Source: Providencia vermicola
Lineage (GTDB): Bacteria; Pseudomonadota; Gammaproteobacteria; Enterobacterales; Enterobacteriaceae
Assembly (NCBI RefSeq): GCF_010748935.1
Contig: NZ_CP048796.1
Span: forward strand, 933,001-997,000
DNA: 64,000 bases
Reading direction: 5' to 3'
A program made the position numbers and the translations under genes. A model generated the notes under the pieces. The model ran no database searches. It was not told the origin of the DNA and saw nothing but the letters and a program-made list of their open reading frames with translations. Each line of letters starts with the position of its first letter. The stretch's first letter is position 1. Of this stretch, positions 1-8,473 are shown piece by piece.

Positions 1-45
1 ACCACCACGGTGAGCGACAATTTTAGGATAGGGCCAAGATTTCAT
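1..45 (-). CDS. ugpQ: Glycerophosphodiester phosphodiesterase, N-terminus only
   Basis: The reverse complement of the first 45 bases reads 15 codons from an ATG at 45: MKSWPYPKIVAHRGG. This matches the start of enterobacterial UgpQ, where the WPYP-IVAHRGGG segment begins the GDPD barrel and its His and Arg are active-site residues. The family hydrolyses glycerophosphodiesters to glycerol 3-phosphate and an alcohol in the cytoplasm. The rest lies outside the window. It points away from the siderophore locus and is a housekeeping gene, so it probably marks the left chromosomal flank of the island. The identification rests on 15 residues only, but the motif is distinctive. Confidence 0.8.
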   Translation of the reverse strand, partial: MKSWPYPKIVAHRGG

Positions 46-320
46 ATATTTTGTCCATCGGCTATTAAAGGTGAAAAAGAGAATTGCTTTTCAGGTAAGT
101 ATAATCATAACGTTTAGTTTATTAACTAACGAACAATCTTTTAGACTCGATATATGATATTCATGAAAAGCACAGATGAATAGTGCATCTTTTTGCGAGT
201 GTATTCAAAGGCGAATGAGTATATTTTGGTTAAAAATAGCTAAAAATAAGGTCGTTGCCATCATCCGCGTGTCGCGTTATTTTAAGTGCTCATTTATATT
301 TGTCTAAGTTGGAAAATTAG

Positions 321-1040
321 ATGCATTTACTATCAAGTCACTTCAAGTATTCATTATTGCCCTCTGATTTCCTTTTGCCAAATGAGCATGTGTACTGTAG
401 GCAGATAAGTTTCGAGATAACCGACATTGATGAAACAGATTTTACTTTTCATCAAGTCGCATTGCCATTAGCCTTCAATAATATGGTTCCTAAACGCAGG
501 TGTGAGTATTTAGCAGGGCGGATCTGTGCAAAAATGGCATTAAAGCAGTATAAAACGGAAGAGCATTACGAAATTATTAGCAATCCTGATAGAAGTCCTT
601 GTTGGCCAAATGGGATCATTGGTTCAATTACCCATACAGAATCGATAGCAGCTGCCTGTATAGCGAGTGAGTCTACACATACCAATATTGGTATTGATTG
701 TGAAAAAGTTATAAGTTCTGATTTATGTAAAGAAATTGAGCATCAAGTTTTGGTCGCTCATGAATTCGATATCTATAGAAAAATAAAATTTCCAAAGGAA
801 TTATTTGTTACATTAATTTTTTCTGCAAAAGAGTCAATATTTAAATCTCTTTATAAAGACGTTAGGGAGGTTTTTGATTTTAATACAGCCATGTTGATTG
901 AATTGACCCATGACAATTTGAAATTTGTTTTAACAAAAAAGCTTGCTAAGAGATGGAATGTGGGAGATGAAATAAATATTCAATATAGAGTTATCGATAA
1001 TCATGTTTTTACATCGAATAATATCAAAATGGTAGAGTAG
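321..1040 (+). CDS. 4'-phosphopantetheinyl transferase, EntD/Sfp family
   Basis: This 239-residue protein should transfer phosphopantetheine from CoA to the carrier domains of the NRPS and PKS proteins downstream, turning apo into holo carriers. The family motifs are visible: a WPNG..GSITHTES segment near residues 95-110, the magnesium-binding GIDCEK at about 124-129, and FSAKESIFKSLY at about 167-178. It is somewhat longer than E. coli EntD (about 209). No strong ribosome binding site precedes the ATG. The 275 bases separating it from ugpQ, which runs the other way, must hold both promoters, but I see no clear Fur box there. It reads towards the receptor and NRPS genes but is separated from them by 771 bases with a hairpin and a new promoter, so it is probably its own transcript. 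It is the only PPTase seen here. Confidence 0.9.
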   Translation: MHLLSSHFKYSLLPSDFLLPNEHVYCRQISFEITDIDETDFTFHQVALPLAFNNMVPKRRCEYLAGRICAKMALKQYKTEEHYEIISNPDRSPCWPNGIIGSITHTESIAAACIASESTHTNIGIDCEKVISSDLCKEIEHQVLVAHEFDIYRKIKFPKELFVTLIFSAKESIFKSLYKDVREVFDFNTAMLIELTHDNLKFVLTKKLAKRWNVGDEINIQYRVIDNHVFTSNNIKMVE

Positions 1041-1253
1041 CTAGAGTAATAAAAAGATAAATGAAAGAGATAATTCGAGCCTATGATAACCTAATAGCTG
1101 TAATTAATAAGGTTTATTATTTTTGTTGATAAACTGTTTCTTTAACGAAAATTTTCCTGCCTAAGAATAGATAAACATTTAAAATTAACGCTTAAGAAAT
1201 CCCACACAAACATAAAGTATATTTTATGTTCTTATCTACACCACTTTTATTTT

Positions 1254-1277
1254 ATCAGATCTAGATCTGATTTTTTT
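1254..1277 (+). terminator. Palindrome with T-run, probable terminator after the PPTase gene
   Basis: ATCAGAT-CTAG-ATCTGAT forms a 7-bp stem with a 4-base loop and runs straight into seven Ts. The stem is AT-rich and therefore weak, and it sits about 210 bases beyond the PPTase stop codon. It is consistent with a rho-independent terminator isolating the PPTase transcript from the receptor promoter at 1391. Confidence 0.5.
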
Positions 1278-1390
1278 CACTCTAAGATAATTCCTAAACA
1301 AATCCCCGTCAAATCCTCAATCTAAATTAAACTTATAAATCAACTAGTTGCAATGATGGTGCTTAAAGGTAATACGCACTTATTGCTAAT

Positions 1391-1442
1391 TTGACATAAG
1401 TTTACAAGCATGCTAAAAGAAATGAATGTGATTATCATTATC
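1391..1442 (+). promoter_or_regulatory. Sigma-70 promoter with Fur box, upstream of the receptor gene
   Basis: TTGACA at 1391-1396, a 17-base spacer and TAAAAG at 1414-1419 form a good sigma-70 promoter. The 19 bases at 1424-1442, read on the minus strand, match 16 of 19 positions of the Fur consensus GATAATGATAATCATTATC (counted by eye). The box lies over the expected transcription start, so iron-loaded Fur would block initiation. This predicts iron-repressed expression of the receptor and, by read-through, of the biosynthetic operon. Confidence 0.8.
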
Positions 1443-1811
1443 ATTTGCAAAAACATTAATAAAAGTGCTGATTTTAATGAGGGGACTATTGGATTATTTT
1501 GGGCGGTAGCTAGGTTTTTCGTTGTAACATTTCATTAACAATAATAATAGTTTCATCATGTTTATATGGATATGATGGAACATAAAAATAAAAAATTTAG
1601 CGCGTTATACGCAAGGATATGTCAAATCATTAATATTAATCTGTTAGATGTATTTACTTGTTCCGCTTATATATATATTTAAACTCTATTATTTAATTAA
1701 GTCTTAAAATATAAAGATAGCCTTTGCAGGTGAGTTTTTATATATAACTATAATATAGCATTTTGAATTTACTATATAATTTATCAACTACATATTAGGT
1801 GTCTATTAAAA
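1443..1811 (+). other. Long AT-rich leader between the Fur-type promoter and the receptor gene
   Basis: About 370 bases without a convincing gene. If transcription starts near 1426, this is an unusually long 5' untranslated region. A 38-codon frame opens at 1422 but would begin upstream of the predicted transcript. I see no recognisable riboswitch or strong hairpin. A second promoter closer to the receptor start is possible, because the segment at 1640-1780 has several AT-rich -10-like hexamers, but none stands out. Confidence 0.4.
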
Positions 1812-3833
1812 ATGAATAAAGTTAAATTTAAATTAAGCTCTCTTAGCTTACTTCTCATTTGTTGTTCTAGCTCATTGAGTGTCGCGAATGAGATAGATAA
1901 AAAAAACAATACAGAAAATACGGATAACCTAGAAAATTCTGATGAAATAGTTGTAATAGGTGAAAGGTTTAATCGTAGAGCTGTTGAGACCGGTGCTAGT
2001 ATTAATATCATCACAGCTAAAGAATTAGAGAAACGTCCCGATTTATATTCGCTAACACAAATACTTAAACAGACACCAAATATAATTGATACGGGGTTAG
2101 GTAATGAATTACCAACCATTAGAGGTATCGATGGCTCAGTATCTCCTGGCGCGATGGCGTTTTTTACTGGTGCAAGACCACGTATAAATGTCCAAATTGA
2201 TGGACGGACTTCAAACTACAATGAATTGGCTTTTGGTACCAAATCTTTATGGGACATGAAGCAAGTGGAAGTGTATCGCGGTCCTCAAAGTTATGCTCAT
2301 GGGCGTAATGCTATTGCAGGTGCAATAGTGATGCAAAGTAAAGATCCGATAAATGAATATGAAAGTGCGGTAAAAGTAGATTATGGAAATCAGCATCGTC
2401 GACAATATGCTGCCATGGTCTCTGGGCCTGTTGTTGATGAAGAGTTATTATTCCGTCTAAGTGTTGATAGGCAAGAGAGAAAATCATATGAAAAATTGGC
2501 TGATTACTATCCTGCTGGTGATTCGAGTAAATTCGAAGCGACAACGACTCGAGCTAAATTGGTATGGTTACCTTCAGCATTACCTGATTTCTACACTTCT
2601 TACACTTTTTCCCATATTGACTCTCGGGCACCGCAAGGCGAATTTAAATCTAATACGGTAGCGGATACATACCGTGCTGTATTCCAAATTAGATCGGCTA
2701 CAAACATTTGGGATATGGGATACCAAATAAACGATAACTGGAAATTTGAAAATAAAGCAATTTATACAAATTATATTCAGGACCGTTATTCACTACCCAC
2801 AGGGGGACCTGCAAGGGTTGAAGGCCATGAAACACAAATTGAGCCGATATTAAAATTTGATAATGGAAGCTATAGAGGGCTGCTTGGGCTATTTTATTTT
2901 AATGCGCCTCAGGATGAGCGAGTATTACTCGTGGTTCCAAATTCATATAAAGATAAGACGACGACAAAGGCAGTTTATGGTGAGCTAACATTTGAGCCAG
3001 TACAAAATATTGAAGTAAACATATCTACACGTTATGAGCAAGAAGAACACTCACGAACTGGGGGAAGTCTTTTTGCCGTGAACTACAAAGATAAAGAAAA
3101 TATCTTCTTACCAAAATTTGATGTTGCATATTTAATCAGTAATGATCAACGTGTCGGGGCTAAGGTTGCAAGGGGATATAATCCTGGGGGAGCCGGCATT
3201 TCATTTCAACCTCCATTTGCAACATATGAATATGATGCTGAATATGTATGGAACTACGAGCTCTACCATAGATGGATCTCTGACGATAAGCGCCTTAGTG
3301 TCAATACCAATATATTCTATAATGATTATAAAGACTTACAAGTGCCATACTATAATATTTCAGGCAATACGGTCGTTGATAATGCGAATAAAGCGATAAC
3401 ATATGGAGCAGAACTAAATATTAATTGGTTAGCTACGGATGAACTAAATTTATACGCAGGTCTTGGGTTACTCAAAACTAAGATCAAAGAATATAAAGAA
3501 AATGAAAGTTATGAAAATAATAAATTAAGTCGCTCACCAAGTTATACATTAAATTTAGGGGGGAGTTATGAACTACCAAGGGGATTTGAGGTGGGGGCTA
3601 ACGTAAATTACACAGGCGATTATTATTCCTCTGTATCAAATAGTAAAGAGTCAAAAATTAATGCCTATTCACAGGCTAATGCATATTTAGCTTATAATTT
3701 TAAATATGGAAGAGTAGCACTTTACGCTGATAATACTTTTGATTCAGATAAAAAAGTGAAAGTTATTACAGGTGGATATACAACATATCAACAGCCGCGA
3801 GTCGTAGGTATTACGGCTGAATTAAAATTCTAA
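1812..3833 (+). CDS. TonB-dependent outer-membrane siderophore receptor
   Basis: 673 residues with a signal peptide (charged MNKVKFK start, hydrophobic stretch to about 22, cleavage near VANE), a TonB box DEIVVIGERF near 44-53, a plug domain with LPTIRGIDG and QVEVYRGPQSYAHGRNAIAG, and a 22-strand type barrel ending in the usual terminal phenylalanine (AELKF). It should bring an iron-siderophore across the outer membrane with energy from TonB-ExbBD. Being the first gene after the Fur-type promoter and just before the NRPS operon, it is most likely the receptor for the compound made here. I cannot assign a known ligand. Its length equals that of FyuA, but the sequence is not obviously FyuA. 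Confidence 0.93.
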   Translation: MNKVKFKLSSLSLLLICCSSSLSVANEIDKKNNTENTDNLENSDEIVVIGERFNRRAVETGASINIITAKELEKRPDLYSLTQILKQTPNIIDTGLGNELPTIRGIDGSVSPGAMAFFTGARPRINVQIDGRTSNYNELAFGTKSLWDMKQVEVYRGPQSYAHGRNAIAGAIVMQSKDPINEYESAVKVDYGNQHRRQYAAMVSGPVVDEELLFRLSVDRQERKSYEKLADYYPAGDSSKFEATTTRAKLVWLPSALPDFYTSYTFSHIDSRAPQGEFKSNTVADTYRAVFQIRSATNIWDMGYQINDNWKFENKAIYTNYIQDRYSLPTGGPARVEGHETQIEPILKFDNGSYRGLLGLFYFNAPQDERVLLVVPNSYKDKTTTKAVYGELTFEPVQNIEVNISTRYEQEEHSRTGGSLFAVNYKDKENIFLPKFDVAYLISNDQRVGAKVARGYNPGGAGISFQPPFATYEYDAEYVWNYELYHRWISDDKRLSVNTNIFYNDYKDLQVPYYNISGNTVVDNANKAITYGAELNINWLATDELNLYAGLGLLKTKIKEYKENESYENNKLSRSPSYTLNLGGSYELPRGFEVGANVNYTGDYYSSVSNSKESKINAYSQANAYLAYNFKYGRVALYADNTFDSDKKVKVITGGYTTYQQPRVVGITAELKF

Positions 3834-3846
3834 CTCATTAAGAAAA

Positions 3847-3877
3847 ATGGTGTGATTTAAAATCACACCATAAAATA
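3847..3877 (+). terminator. Hairpin between receptor and first NRPS gene
   Basis: ATGGTGTGATTT at 3847-3858 pairs perfectly with AAATCACACCAT at 3860-3871 around a single central base, followed by an A/T-rich but not T-only stretch. It could be a partial terminator that lowers NRPS expression relative to the receptor, or an RNA-stability hairpin. Only 98 bases separate the two genes and I see no strong promoter in them, so read-through is likely needed. Confidence 0.5.
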
Positions 3878-3931
3878 AATTCTTATTTTCATAAATCACA
3901 CATTACTGTCAACTCTATAAGGTTAATATAG

Positions 3932-6900
3932 ATGGATTACCGTTCAGATTCTAGGGATACCTTTCCTATGTCTGATATGCAAACAGCATATTGGATGAGT
4001 ATAACTGATTATACACAAAAGAATAATTCAAGAATCCAATACTATTGTGAGTATAATCTAACAGAATTGAATTTAGAAAAATTTAAGCAGTCATGGGACA
4101 AGGTGTTAGAAAGGCATGACATGCTTAGTGCTGTAGCACTAAATAATGGACAGCAAACAATAATAAAATACCCTAAAGAAATTCACTATATTGATATTAG
4201 AGATTTAAAAAAGGATGAGAAAATAAATTATTATATATCATTAAGAAATGAAGTTTCACATAAGAAATTTAATTGTTGTGAAGGCCCACAGTATAATATT
4301 TATTTAATTGAGGATGATGAGTTCACAAAATTCATACTGCATTTAAATATGTGGGCTATAGATGCTTACAGTGTGAATATTATACTTTCAGATTTGGCTA
4401 GGTTTTATTTTTCAGAAGAGAATATGGCTAATATTAGCTATAACTATAAAAGTTATCTACAAGACTTTTATTCTAAAAAAGAAGATGTTGTTGATAACGA
4501 GATTTTAGATTACTGGTATAGCCGCCTAGGTCACACAAGTTCCCCACCTAACTTACCTATCAAAACCATTCAAAATAATAAAGGTCAAATTAATAACTTT
4601 TCACAATTAGAAAAAAAACTTAGTAATAAAGATGTCGATATTCTAAAAAAAAGAGCACGCGAGCTTAATACCAATATAGACATTTTGTTACTAAGTATTT
4701 TTTGTGAAGTCATTAATTATTGGAATGACTCAAATAAATTTTGTATAAATATTCCCACATTTTCACGGCCATTTTATAATAAAGAAATAAATGATATAGC
4801 TGGAGAGTTCTCATCATATCTAATATTAAATCTAGACCTTCCTACAGGAACAGCCTTTAAAGATAGAGTTAATTATATACATAAACAGTATATTGATGAC
4901 TTAAATTTTTCCCAAGTGTCGAGTAATAAAATATTAAGACATATATCACAAAGAAATAATCAGTCATCTATCAACATATATCCCGTCGTATTTACATTGA
5001 GTCATGGGCTAGATAAATTAAGAGATGATATTAAATACAAGTTATTTGGTGATTTAAAATATGATATATCACATACACCAAATGTAAAGTTAGACTGTCG
5101 GCATGAGTTTTATCAAGATGCATTGACCATTAAATGGGATTACGATAAAAATCATTATGCAGATAATTGCATAGAGAGCATATTCGAAATATTTATTAAT
5201 CTAGTCACCGCTATTATTAGTGATACTTATGAAGAATATATCCATAAAGAAAATGTTGTCGGTCTCCCGATTAAACAAAAAGAAAAAAGATATGAAATAA
5301 ATAATAATAGAGTAGGCTATTCAAGTAATTCTATTTTTAGACAATTTTCAGCAATGATGGAAAGCTCATCACGTCAAGATGAGGATGCACTTATTTGTGA
5401 AACAAAAAAAATCACCTACCAAGAAATGTACAAACAAGTATGTGTATTAGGTGGATATTTAAGTAAACTGATTAATCAGAACAAAAATAGTAAAAAGATA
5501 ATTGCAATATTATTACCAAAAAGTTGCGAGCAGATAATTTGTGTTTGGGGAATATTAGCTTCAGGGTGTACATATCTACCATTAGATCTTGAGCAGCCTA
5601 AAAGTCGAGTTTTTGATATCTTAGAAGATGCAAAACCAGACCTCATTATTATAAATAATGAAACAGAAAACTTAATAAGTCAGAGTATAAATATAAAAAC
5701 TTTCAATATCGAAAAAAATAAAATGGTTATTGAAAGTGAGTATATACCATTGGCAGAAACACTACCGGGCTATTCTGTATCAGAAGAAGATCTTATTTAT
5801 ATCATGTATACATCTGGTACTACAGGTGTGCCCAAAGGGGTAATGGTAAATAATAAAGGCGTTAATAATGCTATTGATTACTCTATAAAAAAACTAATAA
5901 ATTTTTCTGAAAGGCCGATCGTATTAGGGGTATCAGCATTACATCACGATATGTCAGTATTTGATACATTGGCAACTTTTATACAAAAAGGTGTACTAAT
6001 ACTACCTAAAGAAAATAAAAGAAAAGACCCTGAAGAGTGGTCTAATATTATAAAAAAATATAACGTTAACTATATTGTTTCCGTTCCCGCGATTATTGAT
6101 ATGCTATTTACCTGGTGTGAATTTAAAGGATATACATTAGATAGCATAAAAAATATTATAATGGGCGGGGATTGGATACCGACTAATATTCTAAAAAGAA
6201 TAGAGAAATATTGCTCAACTAATGTTATTGCATATAGTGTAGGTGGTCCTACAGAAACAACTATGTGGAATATCACAAACAGAATTAAAGATGAAGAGAG
6301 CTGGTTAAGTGTACCATACGGATATCCAATTCAAAACTGTTCGTATTATATATTAAATGAGCAATTGATAGAAGTTCCTGATTGGGTTATCGGTGAAATG
6401 TATTGTGGAGGAGTGTCATTGGCACAAGGCTACATGAATGATCCCAAACGTACAGCAGAAAAGTTTATTATTCACCCAATAACGAAAGAACGACTATACA
6501 ATACCGGTGACCTCGGGCTATATCATCCTGATGGCAGAATAGAATTTATAGGAAGAAAGGATGGGCAGGTAAAAATAAAAGGAGTCAGAGTTGAATGTGG
6601 TGAAGTACAGAAAAAACTAGAAGAGTTTATCGAAGTTAGCCGAGCTATTGTCTATTTATATAAAGGAAGTTTGACGGCGGCATTAGTATTGCGTCCTAAT
6701 ATCCCGAAAATCAATGATAATGAACTATATCAACGTAGCAAAGAAGTATTGCCAGTAAGTATGTTACCTTCATTATGGATTCAGTTGTATGAGTTGCCGT
6801 TAACTAAGAATCAAAAAGTAGATTATCAAAAGTTAACTCTCATCACCGAAGATTATTTAAAGTCAGCGAAGGGGAAGTTAAAAAATAAAGATGAAAGCAT

Positions 6901-8428
6901 GAAAACAAAACAAGAAGTCATGCTCTGTGAGATTTGGGAAGGATTGTTAAATAAAAAAATAGAAAATAAAAATGATAGTTTCTTTTCACTTGGTGGAGAT
7001 TCGTTATTATTAATAAGTCTTTCAACAGAAATATTTAATCACTTCTCTGTCCAAATACCTTTCGCTAAATTATTAATGAACCTAAAAATAGATGAACAAA
7101 TTCATTTAATCAAAGAATTGCAAAGCAAAACGAATGATAAAAATAAAATAGCACATATAGATTTAAGTGAATATCCATTACTTCCCAACCAAGAAGACAT
7201 ATGGTTGGCAGAAAAATTGTCATCGGGAAAAATCAAGTTCAGAATTGTTTTTGGGTTAAAATCTAATAAAAAACTAGAAGAAAATAAACTTAAAAATGCG
7301 TTAGAATACTTAAGAAGTCATCATATTGCGCTTTCACTACTCTTTTCTCTAACGTCTAAGGGATTGAGCCAATATGTTGATAAAAACAAACCTTTACCAA
7401 TTTATTATGAGAAGGTTATTGATGAATCATCTTTAATAAGTAAAATTCGAGAAATTGAAAATAGTGAATTCGATTTGTTTAATGAATATGCTTGGCGAGT
7501 ACACCTGATTCCTTTATCTAATGGAAAACAAATTTATCTTTTTAATTTCCATCATATTATTTTTGATGGATGGTCTGTAAAACTGTTTTTTAATCAACTT
7601 GAAAATGTCTACAATAATATTAACAAAGTGATAAAGCTTGATATAAATTATGTTGATTACGTTTATTGGAAGAAAAATAAGCTATTAAAAGAAGAGAATG
7701 AAAATATTAAATATTGGGAAGGTGTCATTAAGGATGGTGTGCACTTAATTGAGGTGAACAATCAGGATAAACCTGAGTCAATGATAGAGGAATCAACAAT
7801 ACCCAAAGATATTTCTGAGTTATTAAATAAGTTTTGCCACCAGAAAAATACGACTCCATTTATTGTGTTATTTAGTATCTTTCAATTAACTCTTGCTAGC
7901 ATATACCAAAAAGAAAATTTCTTTGTAGGCATTTCTGATTCGGGAAGGGACCATCCGGATACAGAGTCTATGTTAGGACTTTTTATACATAATCCTATAT
8001 TTAAAGTGAGTGGAGTCTCAAGAATATCCCTTAATGATATGGTTAAAAAAGTACAAGAAGACTATTCAGATGTCATTAAGTATCCAATGCCATCACTTTC
8101 TAAGATTATAAAAACATTAGGGGGGATAGGAAGAAGAAATGGATTCAATGATTTCTGTCAAGCATGCTTTATCATGCAACCAAATTATAGTGACGAACTG
8201 TTTTTTGGTGATGCTAAAATGGAAAAAATAAATATCGTGAGTAATGAAGTAAGATTAATTTATGAAATGTCGTGTTGGCAGGGTAAAAGCAATGAACTTA
8301 CTGTAATGTTAAATTACGATAAAACAAAATCAACCTCCCATGAAGCAAAAAAATTATTAGCTACCTATGTATTAAATATCCAAAAGCTACTTGTAAATCC
8401 TGATAGTACTACTGTGTGGATTAAATAA
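3932..8428 (+). CDS. Nonribosomal peptide synthetase, Cy-A-T-C
   Basis: 1498 residues. The first domain (about 10-440) is of the cyclization family: FPMSDMQTAYW start, PVVFT with Thr355 and HTPNVKLD with Asp388, the positions that are catalytic in studied Cy domains. Its core motif is N139-x4-D144-x2-S147, so the usual first Asp of DxxxxDxxS is Asn. The adenylation domain (about 455-985) has YTSGTTGVPKG and GGPTETTMW. My hand-read specificity residues are D-M-F-S-I-G-V-M-W-K, nearest to cysteine codes (DLYNLSLIWK) but not decisive. A carrier domain follows (GGDS near 1024), then a condensation domain (about 1078-1498) with HHIIFDGWS. The protein therefore ends in a C domain whose acceptor carrier must be the first domain of the next protein. 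The likely role is making an aryl thiazoline or oxazoline from DHB. Start ATG follows an AAGG. Confidence 0.93.
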   Translation: MDYRSDSRDTFPMSDMQTAYWMSITDYTQKNNSRIQYYCEYNLTELNLEKFKQSWDKVLERHDMLSAVALNNGQQTIIKYPKEIHYIDIRDLKKDEKINYYISLRNEVSHKKFNCCEGPQYNIYLIEDDEFTKFILHLNMWAIDAYSVNIILSDLARFYFSEENMANISYNYKSYLQDFYSKKEDVVDNEILDYWYSRLGHTSSPPNLPIKTIQNNKGQINNFSQLEKKLSNKDVDILKKRARELNTNIDILLLSIFCEVINYWNDSNKFCINIPTFSRPFYNKEINDIAGEFSSYLILNLDLPTGTAFKDRVNYIHKQYIDDLNFSQVSSNKILRHISQRNNQSSINIYPVVFTLSHGLDKLRDDIKYKLFGDLKYDISHTPNVKLDCRHEFYQDALTIKWDYDKNHYADNCIESIFEIFINLVTAIISDTYEEYIHKENVVGLPIKQKEKRYEINNNRVGYSSNSIFRQFSAMMESSSRQDEDALICETKKITYQEMYKQVCVLGGYLSKLINQNKNSKKIIAILLPKSCEQIICVWGILASGCTYLPLDLEQPKSRVFDILEDAKPDLIIINNETENLISQSINIKTFNIEKNKMVIESEYIPLAETLPGYSVSEEDLIYIMYTSGTTGVPKGVMVNNKGVNNAIDYSIKKLINFSERPIVLGVSALHHDMSVFDTLATFIQKGVLILPKENKRKDPEEWSNIIKKYNVNYIVSVPAIIDMLFTWCEFKGYTLDSIKNIIMGGDWIPTNILKRIEKYCSTNVIAYSVGGPTETTMWNITNRIKDEESWLSVPYGYPIQNCSYYILNEQLIEVPDWVIGEMYCGGVSLAQGYMNDPKRTAEKFIIHPITKERLYNTGDLGLYHPDGRIEFIGRKDGQVKIKGVRVECGEVQKKLEEFIEVSRAIVYLYKGSLTAALVLRPNIPKINDNELYQRSKEVLPVSMLPSLWIQLYELPLTKNQKVDYQKLTLITEDYLKSAKGKLKNKDESMKTKQEVMLCEIWEGLLNKKIENKNDSFFSLGGDSLLLISLSTEIFNHFSVQIPFAKLLMNLKIDEQIHLIKELQSKTNDKNKIAHIDLSEYPLLPNQEDIWLAEKLSSGKIKFRIVFGLKSNKKLEENKLKNALEYLRSHHIALSLLFSLTSKGLSQYVDKNKPLPIYYEKVIDESSLISKIREIENSEFDLFNEYAWRVHLIPLSNGKQIYLFNFHHIIFDGWSVKLFFNQLENVYNNINKVIKLDINYVDYVYWKKNKLLKEENENIKYWEGVIKDGVHLIEVNNQDKPESMIEESTIPKDISELLNKFCHQKNTTPFIVLFSIFQLTLASIYQKENFFVGISDSGRDHPDTESMLGLFIHNPIFKVSGVSRISLNDMVKKVQEDYSDVIKYPMPSLSKIIKTLGGIGRRNGFNDFCQACFIMQPNYSDELFFGDAKMEKINIVSNEVRLIYEMSCWQGKSNELTVMLNYDKTKSTSHEAKKLLATYVLNIQKLLVNPDSTTVWIK

Positions 8429-8473
8429 ATATTAACTCATCAAATTGTGTTACTCCATAAAGGGGATAAACGG

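Noticed and set aside
46..320. Left attachment site (copy of the tRNA-Phe 3' end)
   Set aside because: I looked for the tRNA 3' sequence between ugpQ and the PPTase gene and did not find a copy.
1422..1538. 38-codon plus-strand frame starting in the Fur box
   Set aside because: Its ATG lies before the predicted transcription start and it has no ribosome binding site; no recognisable protein.
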